Positions 1-6,668 of a stretch of 6,830 bases of DNA are shown piece by piece (position 1 is the stretch's first letter; each line of letters opens with the position of its first letter). Location: the NCBI GenBank assembly GCA_030523385.1, contig JAUNIV010000128.1:1-6830 (forward strand), given 5' to 3'. Source of the stretch: Bacteroidales bacterium. Lineage in GTDB: Bacteria; Bacteroidota; Bacteroidia; Bacteroidales; Bacteroidaceae. The translations under genes were made by a program, and so were the position numbers. The notes below the pieces were generated by a model that saw only the letters and a program-made list of their open reading frames with translations, was not told the DNA's origin and made no database searches.

Positions 1-73
1 CTATGATGCAGCCTATCAGCACGGCCACGAAGATAATACCTGTTATGGTACGTTGTATGAAATTGTTTTTCAC
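1..73 (-). CDS. cdsA: Phosphatidate cytidylyltransferase, N-terminal fragment (runs off the left edge)
   Basis: Only the first 24 codons are present. They read as a short basic stretch (KNNFIQRTITG) followed by a hydrophobic segment (IIFVAVLIGCII), which resembles the start of CdsA from Bacteroidales. CdsA is an integral membrane enzyme that makes CDP-diacylglycerol from phosphatidate and CTP for phospholipid synthesis. The start is a GTG at 71-73. An in-frame TAG at 80-82 lies just upstream, and there is no ATG before the conserved part, so GTG is the only reasonable start. The gene begins 21 bases after the ftsH stop, in the rsfS-ftsH-cdsA order familiar in Bacteroidetes, and is probably co-transcribed with them. 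The identification rests on the N-terminal match and the context; the catalytic signature lies outside the window. Confidence 0.75.
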   Translation of the reverse strand, partial: MKNNFIQRTITGIIFVAVLIGCII

Positions 74-94
74 GGTATGCTATTGTTTTAAATC

Positions 95-2023
95 TTACGA
101 TTGTACCTCTTCAGAAGCCATAATCTCTTCCGAACGGGATGCCCACGGACGTTTGCCGAAAATGTGTTCCACATCCTCTGCAAAGATAACTTCCTTCTCC
201 ATCAGCAAGCGAGCCAGTTCGTTGTGTCCTTCCTTGTGTTCAGACAGGAGCTTTTTGGCCCGTTCGTATTGTTCGTTAATCATCTTCTGCACTTCTTCGT
301 CAATCAATTCGGCAGTGCGTTCGCTATACGGCTTGTTGAAGGAATATTCGTCGTTGCTGTAATAACACAAGTTGGGCAGCTTGTCGCTCATTCCGGCGTA
401 GGCTATCATGCCATACGACTGCTTTGTCACACGTTCCAAGTCGTTCATGGCACCGGTTGAGATATGTCCGGTAAACAGCTCTTCGGCTGCACGTCCGCCC
501 AATGTGGCACACATTTCGTCCAGCATCTGCTCTTTGGTGGTAATCTGTCTTTCTTCGGGCAGATACCAGGCAGCGCCCAGTGCACGTCCGCGCGGAACGA
601 TGGTCACCTTGATAAGCGGGTTGGCATGTTCCAAGAACCACGAAAGAGTGGCGTGTCCGGCCTCGTGCAAGGCGATGGCGCGTTTTTCTTCCATGGTCAT
701 TATCTTGGTTTTCTTTTCCAGTCCGCCAATGATACGGTCCACTGCATCCAAGAAGTCTTGTTTGCCTACGGCTTCCTTGCCATGGCGTGCGGCTATCAGG
801 GCAGCTTCGTTGCAGACGTTCGCAATATCCGCACCGCTGAATCCCGGAGTCTGGCGTGCCAGCAAGTCCACATCCACCGTATCGTCCAGCTTCAGAGGCT
901 TCAGGTGTACACCGAATACCTCCTTGCGTTCGTTCAGGTCGGGCAGGTCCACGTGAATCTGACGGTCGAAACGTCCGGCACGCAACAATGCCTTGTCCAA
1001 GATGTCCACCCGGTTGGTGGCGGCCAGGATGATGACTCCGCTGTTGGAGCCGAATCCGTCCATCTCGGTCAGCAATTGGTTCAGCGTGTTTTCGCGCTCA
1101 TCGTTTCCACCCATGCTGGGGTTCTTACCGCGGGCACGTCCCACCGCATCTATTTCGTCGATGAAGATAATGCAAGGAGCCTTTTCTTTGGCCTGGCGGA
1201 ACAAATCGCGCACACGCGAGGCACCCACACCTACAAACATCTCCACAAAGTCTGAACCCGACAATGAGAAGAACGGAACATCAGCCTCTCCGGCCACAGC
1301 CTTTGCCAACAAGGTCTTACCCGTTCCCGGAGGTCCTACCAGCAATGCACCCTTTGGAATCTTACCACCCAAATCGGTGTATTTCTGCGGCTGCTTCAAG
1401 AAGTCCACTATCTCCTGCACTTCCTGTTTGGCTTCGGCCTGTCCTGCCACATCCTTGAATGTGATGCGGTTGGTCTTGTCGCCCTTTTCATAGATCTGCG
1501 CCTTGCTCTTTCCCACATTAAACGGGTTGGCACCTCCGGTGCTTGCTCCTCCGCCCATGCGTCGCATGACGAACATCCAGATAGCAACTATTAACAGAAG
1601 CGGCGCAATATTCCAGAACAAAGCTCCCAGATAGTCTCGCTTCTTTTCGTAACTGATAGAGCCGGTGAAGTGTCCCTCTTCCTGTGCTTTCTCTATAAAC
1701 TTGTCAAGTGATTCCATGGAACCCACTTCCACGTTGAGCATGGGGTTGCGTCCCACCTTCTTATAGTTTTCCTTGAACACCTCTTTCACAAACTCCGGTT
1801 TGATATACACTTCCACGGAGTTGTCATCGTATGCCACGATTTTATTGGCATATCCCTTGTTTATCATCTCTCTAAACTCGGTATATGTAATCTTTTTCTC
1901 TATCCCTCCCTCTTGGTTGGAGAAGTAGAGTATGACCATACTCATGGCAATGATGATATACAGCCAGCTCAAATTAAAGCGTGGCATGTTTATTTTGGGC
2001 TTGTTATTCGTATTTTCGCTCAT
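95..2023 (-). CDS. ftsH: ATP-dependent zinc metalloprotease FtsH
   Basis: This is a 642-residue membrane-anchored AAA+ protease that extracts and degrades membrane and unstable cytosolic proteins as a hexamer. It has two membrane segments, at about residues 19-35 and 134-153, flanking an extracytoplasmic domain. The AAA+ module shows Walker A GPPGTGKT (230-237), pore loop FVGVG (263-267), Walker B IIFIDEID (285-292) and the second region of homology with arginine fingers R351 and R354 in RAGRFDRQ. The peptidase domain has zinc site HEAGH (453-457), and D528 in TGAMND is the likely third ligand by comparison with E. coli FtsH. Length is typical of the family and all key residues are intact. 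The ATG at 2021-2023 sits 16 bases after the rsfS stop without a clear Shine-Dalgarno, which is usual for this phylum. The C-terminal tail after about residue 623 is acidic and low in complexity. Confidence 0.98.
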   Translation of the reverse strand: MSENTNNKPKINMPRFNLSWLYIIIAMSMVILYFSNQEGGIEKKITYTEFREMINKGYANKIVAYDDNSVEVYIKPEFVKEVFKENYKKVGRNPMLNVEVGSMESLDKFIEKAQEEGHFTGSISYEKKRDYLGALFWNIAPLLLIVAIWMFVMRRMGGGASTGGANPFNVGKSKAQIYEKGDKTNRITFKDVAGQAEAKQEVQEIVDFLKQPQKYTDLGGKIPKGALLVGPPGTGKTLLAKAVAGEADVPFFSLSGSDFVEMFVGVGASRVRDLFRQAKEKAPCIIFIDEIDAVGRARGKNPSMGGNDERENTLNQLLTEMDGFGSNSGVIILAATNRVDILDKALLRAGRFDRQIHVDLPDLNERKEVFGVHLKPLKLDDTVDVDLLARQTPGFSGADIANVCNEAALIAARHGKEAVGKQDFLDAVDRIIGGLEKKTKIMTMEEKRAIALHEAGHATLSWFLEHANPLIKVTIVPRGRALGAAWYLPEERQITTKEQMLDEMCATLGGRAAEELFTGHISTGAMNDLERVTKQSYGMIAYAGMSDKLPNLCYYSNDEYSFNKPYSERTAELIDEEVQKMINEQYERAKKLLSEHKEGHNELARLLMEKEVIFAEDVEHIFGKRPWASRSEEIMASEEVQS

Positions 2024-2039
2024 CTTGTTATTGTTAAAG

Positions 2040-2399
2040 TTAGTCCAAATCCGGAATTTGTGTTAGTTTGGCGTCTGCCCACAAATGTTCCAAATCATAA
2101 AAGTTTCTCACTTCCGGCAAGAAAACATGTACCAATATGTCGCAGTAATCCATTGCCACCCATGCGGCATTTCTTAGTCCGTCTATACCTACCGGTTTTT
2201 CCTGCACTTCTTTGCGTACATATTCTCTCACTGATTCCACAATGGCTGTCACCTGGCTGGGTGAGTTTCCTTGGCAAATGACGAAATATTTGCAGATAGT
2301 GTCGCCTATGCCCGTAAGGTCTGCCACAACGATGTTTTTACCTTTCTTCTCTTGAATGCCTTCTGTTATTTTTTCGATTAAAATCTTTGCTTCGTTCAT
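2040..2399 (-). CDS. rsfS: Ribosome silencing factor RsfS
   Basis: This 119-residue protein is full length for the RsfS/Iojap/YbeB family. The family binds ribosomal protein uL14 on the 50S subunit and blocks subunit joining, lowering translation when nutrients are short. Family features visible are the VVADLTG strand (24-30), KYFVICQGNSPSQV (37-50), the W80 to D87 stretch ending in DILVHVF (87-93), and the C-terminal FYDLEHLW (100-107). It is the first gene of an apparent operon with ftsH and cdsA. The ATG at 2397-2399 is chosen because the conserved N-terminal helix begins there and the upstream DNA is an AT-rich leader behind a good promoter match. Confidence 0.95.
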   Translation of the reverse strand: MNEAKILIEKITEGIQEKKGKNIVVADLTGIGDTICKYFVICQGNSPSQVTAIVESVREYVRKEVQEKPVGIDGLRNAAWVAMDYCDILVHVFLPEVRNFYDLEHLWADAKLTQIPDLD

Positions 2400-2449
2400 T
2401 ATGGTTAATTGATAACTTTGATTTTTTTATTTGTAACTAAAACAACGTG

Positions 2450-2482
2450 CAAAGATACTTGGTTTTCTCGTACCTGCGAAAA
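2450..2482 (-). promoter_or_regulatory. Predicted Bacteroidetes-type promoter of the rsfS-ftsH-cdsA operon
   Basis: On the minus strand, TATCTTTG (2457-2450) matches the TAnnTTTG -7 consensus of Bacteroidetes primary sigma promoters exactly. About 20 bases upstream there is a T-rich block, TTTTCG at about 2482-2477, which is a weak match to the TTTG -33 element. Transcription would start near 2443, giving an AT-rich leader of about 45 bases before the rsfS ATG. The -7 match is seen directly; the -33 assignment and start site are inferred. Confidence 0.65.
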
Positions 2483-2580
2483 AATGTGCATTAAATATAT
2501 TCCTTTTAATATTTTTTGTTAGGATATGTGGCAGGGGCTTGGGGTGTTTTTATCTGTGCTGATGGGAGGAGCTTTTAAGC

Positions 2581-2642
2581 AATCGGCCTGTCGGTTACCG
2601 TTTCAAGTGAAGTGAAAACGGCAAACCGGCAGGCCGATTTTT
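2581..2642. terminator. Long imperfect hairpin between tyrA and the rsfS promoter, probable transcription boundary
   Basis: The arms at 2581-2604 and 2614-2639 enclose a 9-base loop. The outer 10 pairs (2581-2590 with 2630-2639) are perfect. A single mismatch, a second GC-rich block and a small internal loop follow. The hairpin begins 46 bases past the tyrA stop, where the end of the aromatic operon transcript is expected. However, the T-run (five Ts, 2638-2642) follows the hairpin only when read on the plus strand. On the minus strand, the direction of the flanking genes, the stem is followed by TTGCTTAAAAG. It may therefore be a weak or 3'-stabilising terminator for tyrA, a barrier to plus-strand transcription, or both. 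Confidence 0.65.
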
Positions 2643-2685
2643 ATATCTGCATTTCTTTTATAGTGTCAATGTGGGCATCAGCTAC

Positions 2686-3459
2686 TCACTTAATCTTTTC
2701 CCGAATCTTGCTAAGATAGGCACGCATGCCTTCGGCATCCTTCCGGCTGATGATGTCCAGCAGTTCGTTCAGTTCCGTGCGGATTCCTTCCACTTGTGCA
2801 GGGGTGCGCGGATTGAACAATATCTCCTGCAACAGGAAATCGTCTTCGCTCAGCACGCCTTTGGCTATCTTCATGTGACGCTTGAAAGTGGTACCCGGAG
2901 CATCCTGATGCTTCATCACTGCCGCAAAGACGAAAGTGGAAACAAAAGGAATGGAGAGCGAATAAGCCACAGTCTCGTCGTGTCCGTCGAACGTGTATTC
3001 AAAGATGTTCAGCCCTAAGTTCTGATACAAATCCTTGAAGAATATTTTACCCAGGTAGTCGCCTTCGCTGATGATGATGGCGTTCTCGGTGCTCAGCTTG
3101 TCTAAGTTGGCAAAGGTGGGACCGAACATGGGGTGAGTGGACACATAGCGGAAGCCGCTCTGCTCATAGAACTCTTTCAGCCCTGTCTTCACCGAAGCAA
3201 TGTCGCTGATGATGCAGTCTTTGGGAAGAACAGGCAACACCTGACGGAATGCATCCAGCGTGTATTTCACGGTGGCGGCATTGATTACCAGTTCCGGACG
3301 AAACTCCTCGATTTCTTCCAGCGTGGTGAAACGATAAGTGTTGTACACGAAGCGGAGACGTTTGGGGTCTATATCATACACGGCCGTTTCGTGCTGAAAG
3401 CTCAATACGTCGGTAAAGAAAGAACCCATCTTCCCGGCTCCTAAAATCAGTATTCTCAT
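2686..3459 (-). CDS. tyrA: Prephenate dehydrogenase (tyrosine branch)
   Basis: This 257-residue enzyme oxidatively decarboxylates prephenate to 4-hydroxyphenylpyruvate, the tyrosine precursor. The N-terminal Rossmann fold has GAGKMG at 7-12 and D29 at the end of the second strand, which suggests a preference for NAD over NADP. HPMFGP (109-114) matches the segment carrying the catalytic His of E. coli TyrA (H197), so H109 is the probable catalytic residue. HDETVAYSLSIPF (160-172) opens the helical C-terminal domain. The protein is shorter than many TyrA proteins: it has no fused chorismate mutase and no C-terminal ACT domain, so tyrosine feedback is not obvious from the sequence. The ATG lies four bases after the stop of the DAHP synthase/chorismate mutase gene, which suggests translational coupling. 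It is the last gene of the aromatic operon. Use of arogenate instead of prephenate cannot be excluded. Confidence 0.9.
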   Translation of the reverse strand: MRILILGAGKMGSFFTDVLSFQHETAVYDIDPKRLRFVYNTYRFTTLEEIEEFRPELVINAATVKYTLDAFRQVLPVLPKDCIISDIASVKTGLKEFYEQSGFRYVSTHPMFGPTFANLDKLSTENAIIISEGDYLGKIFFKDLYQNLGLNIFEYTFDGHDETVAYSLSIPFVSTFVFAAVMKHQDAPGTTFKRHMKIAKGVLSEDDFLLQEILFNPRTPAQVEGIRTELNELLDIISRKDAEGMRAYLSKIREKIK

Positions 3460-3463
3460 GTCC

Positions 3464-4531
3464 TTACTTATTATAGATTTCCATCTGTTGTCTTACGCTC
3501 TCCTTGTGGATGGCTTCGAACACAGTCTTTATGAAGTCAACGTCCATGCCGCACAGTGCGCCTTGCGAACCGCGTTTCTCCAGAATCTCGTTATAGCGTC
3601 CTGTCTGCAGGATGGTCATCTCGTGCTCTTTCTTGTATGTACCGATTTCGCGGGAGATGCGCATACGCTTGGCCAGTTCCTGAATGAGGTTGTTGTCACA
3701 TTCGTCTATCTGCTTGCGCAGTTCGCTCAAGTTTTCGGTGGTCTGTGTTTCCTTGCGGATGACGAGCAGGTTCAGTATGTAGTCCAATACATCGGGAGTC
3801 ACCTGCTGTGCGGCATCACTCCATGCGCATTCGGGCGTACAGTGGCTTTCTACGATGAGGCCGTCGAAGTTCAGATCCATAGCCTGCTGGCAGAGGGGAG
3901 CTACCAACTCACGCTTGCCACCGATATGGCTCGGGTCGCAGAAGATGGGCAGACTGGGGATGCGGCGACGCAATTCGATGGGGATGTGCCATTGCGGCAG
4001 GTTGCGGTAGATGGATTTGTCGTATGAAGAGAAACCACGGTGAATGGCACCCAAACGCTTTAATCCGGCACCGTTGATACGTTCCAACGCACCTATCCAC
4101 AGTTCCAAATCGGGATTGACCGGGTTCTTTACCAGTACGGGGATGTCAACTCCTTTCAGTGCGTCGGCTATTTCCTGCACGGCGAAGGGGTTTGCCGTGG
4201 TACGGGCACCCACCCACAGGATATCGATGCCTGCCTTCAGACATTCGTACACGTGTTTGGCTGTGGCCACTTCGGTAGCTACCAGCATGCCTGTTTCCTG
4301 CTTCACACGCTTCATCCACGGAAGACCTTCCACGCCGATGCCTTCGAAGCCTCCGGGTTTGGTGCGCGGCTTCCAGATACCGGCACGGAATATCTTGATG
4401 CCTTTGCTGGCAAGCAAAGTGGCGGTGTTCATTACTTGTTCTTCTGTCTCGGCACTACAAGGACCGGCAATGACTATCGGACGCTTTTCTTCTACGCCCG
4501 GCAGTGCGAGGGGGGATAATTCTAATTCCAT
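3464..4531 (-). CDS. Bifunctional DAHP synthase (type I-beta) / chorismate mutase (AroQ)
   Basis: This 355-residue fusion carries two non-adjacent steps. Residues about 15-255 form a type I-beta (KDO8P-synthase-like) DAHP synthase, which joins phosphoenolpyruvate and erythrose 4-phosphate. Visible are the metal ligands C25 (AGPCS), H202 (DPSH), E228 (VESH) and probably D239, with the substrate motif KPRT at 54-57 and GARTT at 108-112. Residues about 267-350 form an AroQ chorismate mutase. Aligned to E. coli CM, R272, R289, K300, R312, S345 and Q349 match R11, R28, K39, R51, S84 and Q88. The positions of D48 and E52 are Q309 and Y313. The same domain order is known from Prevotella nigrescens, where the CM domain passes prephenate inhibition to the synthase; similar control is inferred here. 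The ATG at 4529-4531 lies 20 bases after the aminotransferase stop. Symbols used for such genes vary (aroF, aroG, pheB), so none is given. Confidence 0.95.
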   Translation of the reverse strand: MELELSPLALPGVEEKRPIVIAGPCSAETEEQVMNTATLLASKGIKIFRAGIWKPRTKPGGFEGIGVEGLPWMKRVKQETGMLVATEVATAKHVYECLKAGIDILWVGARTTANPFAVQEIADALKGVDIPVLVKNPVNPDLELWIGALERINGAGLKRLGAIHRGFSSYDKSIYRNLPQWHIPIELRRRIPSLPIFCDPSHIGGKRELVAPLCQQAMDLNFDGLIVESHCTPECAWSDAAQQVTPDVLDYILNLLVIRKETQTTENLSELRKQIDECDNNLIQELAKRMRISREIGTYKKEHEMTILQTGRYNEILEKRGSQGALCGMDVDFIKTVFEAIHKESVRQQMEIYNK

Positions 4532-4551
4532 AATGATTGTATTTTAGTTTT

Positions 4552-5736
4552 TTACATGATTGCTTTGATTCGCTCCAGCGCTTTGGCCAACTTCTCTTCT
4601 TTGGCGCAAAGCGAGATACGGATATACCGCTTGCCGTTGCTTCCGAAGATGAATCCGGGCGTAATGAACACCCGTGCCTGATGGAGCACTTTCTCGGTCA
4701 GCTCTTCCACGTCGGCATACGTGTCGGGGATGCGTCCCCACAAGAACATACCCACTTGGTCGGCATCGAAAGTACATCCCAACGCTTTCATTATCTCTTC
4801 GGCGAGCTGCCTGCGGCGGCTATACACGCCTATGTTGGCTTCTTCGTGCCACTCCATGCTGTTGCGGTAGGCCTGTGCGGCTGCCAGTTGCAGCGGACGG
4901 AACGTGCCCGAATCTATGTTGCTCTTTATCTTCAATATCCATTGCACGAACTGCGCATTCGTGGCGAGCATGCCCACACGCCAGCCCGGCATGTTGTGGC
5001 TCTTGCTCATGGAGTTGAACTCTATGCAGCATTCCTTGGCTCCCGGCACATTGAGAATGCTCAGCGGATGCCTGTTCAGAATGAAGCTATAGGGATTGTC
5101 GTTCACTACCACAATGTTGTGGCGGCGGGCAAAGTCCACTATCCGTTCATACAGTTCCATCGTGGCATTGGCTCCGGTGGGCATGTTGGGATAGTTGGTC
5201 CACATTAACTTGACGCGGCTCAGGTCCATACGCTCCAGTTCGTCGAAATCGGGTTGCCAATGATTGTCCTCACGCAAGTTATAGTTCACGATTTCGCTGC
5301 CCAATATCTTGTTGAGCGAAGTGTAGGTGGGATAACCCGGATTGGGCACCAATACCTGGTCGCCCGGATTGACAAACGCCAATGTGACGTGCAGGATTCC
5401 TTCCTTTGAACCGATGAGCGGCTGTATCTCTGTGGCAGGGTCCAAATCTACGTTATACCAGCGCTTGTACCAGTCGGCCATAGCTTGCCTCAGTTCGGGA
5501 ATGCCCACGGTAGGCTGGTAGCCATGCACGTCGGGGCGGCGTGCCTGTTCGCACAACACGTTGACCGTTTCCTCCGAAGGAGGCAGGTCGGGACTTCCGA
5601 TGCCTAAGCTGATGACGTCTTTGCCTTCGGCATTCATCTGTGCCACCTCCTTCAGCTTGCGGCTGAAATAATATTCGCTCACGTTGGCCAGCCGGTCGGC
5701 CGGCTGTATGCTATATGGTTGATGTTCCTTCTGCAT
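4552..5736 (-). CDS. PLP-dependent class I/II aminotransferase, probably aromatic
   Basis: This 394-residue fold-type I aminotransferase has its cofactor residues intact: Schiff-base K245 in NSMSKSHNMPGWRVG, N184 in NYPNMPTG, D213 and Y216 in NDNPYS, R253, and the substrate-carboxylate arginine R373 in YIRISL. Overall it resembles the large subgroup that includes aspartate and LL-diaminopimelate aminotransferases. That similarity alone does not fix the substrate. Its place between pheA and the DAHP synthase/chorismate mutase gene argues for the last step of Phe and Tyr synthesis (phenylpyruvate and 4-hydroxyphenylpyruvate). Prephenate transamination to arogenate is a less likely alternative. 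The ATG at 5734-5736 lies inside the end of pheA, a 26-base overlap in another frame, consistent with translational coupling. The conserved fold starts soon after this Met, so a later start is not needed. Confidence 0.9.
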   Translation of the reverse strand: MQKEHQPYSIQPADRLANVSEYYFSRKLKEVAQMNAEGKDVISLGIGSPDLPPSEETVNVLCEQARRPDVHGYQPTVGIPELRQAMADWYKRWYNVDLDPATEIQPLIGSKEGILHVTLAFVNPGDQVLVPNPGYPTYTSLNKILGSEIVNYNLREDNHWQPDFDELERMDLSRVKLMWTNYPNMPTGANATMELYERIVDFARRHNIVVVNDNPYSFILNRHPLSILNVPGAKECCIEFNSMSKSHNMPGWRVGMLATNAQFVQWILKIKSNIDSGTFRPLQLAAAQAYRNSMEWHEEANIGVYSRRRQLAEEIMKALGCTFDADQVGMFLWGRIPDTYADVEELTEKVLHQARVFITPGFIFGSNGKRYIRISLCAKEEKLAKALERIKAIM

Positions 5737-6553
5737 ATTCTCCTAATATTTTAAGTTCTTTAGTCAAGGGTGAAACAGCGTCTATGGACTGTTTGTATCT
5801 CAAGTAATCATTGAATATCACATCTACGTAGAACAGGTATTCCCATTCGCGCCCGATGATGGGCAATGATTGTATTTTGGTCAGATTGATTTTGTAGAAA
5901 GAGAAGATGGACAGCACTTGCGACAGGCTTCCTTCGTTGTGTGGCAGGGAGAAGACGATGTTGGCTTTGTTTGTTTTCGAACGTTCTCTCAGCTCGTCGG
6001 CTTTCCACGGGTCGGCCACTACCAGAAAACGGGTGAAGTTATGTTTGTTCGTTTCGATGCCCTCTTCCAATACCTTCATGCCGTAGATGTCGGCGGCATA
6101 GCGGGAGCAGATGGCGGCGTGTCCGCGCAGGTTGTCGCGCTTGATGATTTCCGCACTTCCTGCCGTGTCTTCGGCTTCCACAATCTTCAGCCTGGGATGC
6201 TTCATCAGGAACTCGCGGCATTGGGCAAGTGCCACAGGATGTGAGTTGACTTCGGTCAGTGTGTCCCAATCATCTTCGGGCAGACACATGAAACTGTGCT
6301 TGATGCGCAGCTTGTGTTCTCCGACGATGGTCATTCCGCTGTCGCGCAGCAGCTCGTAGTTGTGCAGCAGGCTTCCTGCAATAGTGTTCTCAATGGCGAG
6401 CATACCTATCACGTTGCTGTCCTGCTTCATCTGTTCGAAGATTTCCTCGAACGTGGCACAGCACATCAGCTCTATCTCCTCGCCTTCGAAGAACCTGTGG
6501 GCGGCAATGTCGTGATACGAGCCCGGTACACCTTGTATTGCTATCTTTTTCAT
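5711..6553 (-). CDS. pheA: Prephenate dehydratase with C-terminal ACT domain (phenylalanine branch)
   Basis: This 280-residue monofunctional enzyme dehydrates and decarboxylates prephenate to phenylpyruvate. The catalytic domain spans about residues 1-180. It shows IAIQGVPGSYHDIAA (4-18), the substrate motif IENTIAGS (54-61), and NFTRF (172-176) with T174 as the likely catalytic threonine equivalent to E. coli T278. An ACT domain covers about 197-275. The Phe-binding motifs known from E. coli PheA appear in altered form: GSLSQVL (208-214) in the place of GALV, and QSLP (228-231) in the place of ESRP. Phe feedback is therefore possible but cannot be assumed. There is no fused chorismate mutase; that activity lies two genes downstream. 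The ATG at 6551-6553 has an AAGG three bases upstream and lies 21 bases after the attenuator T-run. It is the first structural gene of the operon. Confidence 0.96.
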   Translation of the reverse strand: MKKIAIQGVPGSYHDIAAHRFFEGEEIELMCCATFEEIFEQMKQDSNVIGMLAIENTIAGSLLHNYELLRDSGMTIVGEHKLRIKHSFMCLPEDDWDTLTEVNSHPVALAQCREFLMKHPRLKIVEAEDTAGSAEIIKRDNLRGHAAICSRYAADIYGMKVLEEGIETNKHNFTRFLVVADPWKADELRERSKTNKANIVFSLPHNEGSLSQVLSIFSFYKINLTKIQSLPIIGREWEYLFYVDVIFNDYLRYKQSIDAVSPLTKELKILGEYAEGTSTI

Positions 6554-6574
6554 TCCTTATTATATATATATTAT

Positions 6575-6607
6575 AAAAAATCCCGCTTCCATGCAGAAGC
6601 GGGATTT
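6575..6607 (-). terminator. Intrinsic terminator in the pheA leader (attenuator)
   Basis: Read on the minus strand, AAATCCCGCTTC (6607-6596) and GAAGCGGGATTT (6589-6578) form a perfect 12-bp stem with a 6-base TGCATG loop. The stem runs into six Ts (6580-6575), then ATAATATATAT. This is a textbook intrinsic terminator, yet it lies between the operon promoter and the pheA start. No gene other than the short leader ORF lies upstream of it in the visible 220 bases. It therefore most likely decides whether transcription enters the operon. Confidence 0.92.
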
Positions 6608-6668
6608 CGTTGTTATTATCATATTACCTTTATTGTTGTTTTAACGTACACATACAAACTCCCGCTTC
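6596..6668 (-). promoter_or_regulatory. Antiterminator pairing of the Phe/Tyr attenuator
   Basis: GAAGCGGGA at 6668-6660, within leader codons 21-24, is identical to the first nine bases of the terminator 3' arm (6589-6581). It is fully complementary to TCCCGCTTC (6604-6596) in the 5' arm. TTT at 6658-6656 can extend the stem with AAA at 6607-6605 past one bulged G. This antiterminator and the terminator are mutually exclusive. The strand at 6668-6659 can also pair with CUUCUUUUUC (6707-6698) in the Phe codon run: nine of ten positions pair, three as G-U. That pairing could be a weak protector stem which a stalled ribosome would open. The complementarities are seen directly; the switching is inferred by analogy with trp and phe attenuators of enterobacteria. 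Confidence 0.82.

Noticed and set aside
464..1255. A 263-codon plus-strand ORF opposite ftsH.
   Set aside because: It lies fully antisense to well-conserved FtsH codons and its translation has no recognisable domain. It is a shadow of a gene with biased codon use.
2405..2491. A 28-codon minus-strand ORF upstream of rsfS.
   Set aside because: It spans the predicted rsfS promoter, so most of it would not be transcribed with its start, and the peptide shows no leader-like codon bias.
2562..2615. A 17-codon plus-strand ORF ending in the loop of the intergenic hairpin.
   Set aside because: It is very short, has no matching promoter that I could find, and its sequence mostly reflects the hairpin arm.
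3458..4027. A 189-codon plus-strand ORF opposite the DAHP synthase/chorismate mutase gene.
   Set aside because: It is antisense to conserved catalytic and CM-domain codons and has no family resemblance.
6560..6622. A 20-codon ORF on the minus strand, with AAGG a few bases upstream of its ATG, that reads through the attenuator stem.
   Set aside because: Its sequence is dictated by the terminator stem and AT-rich tail and has no informative composition. A second leader peptide cannot be fully excluded, but nothing supports it.
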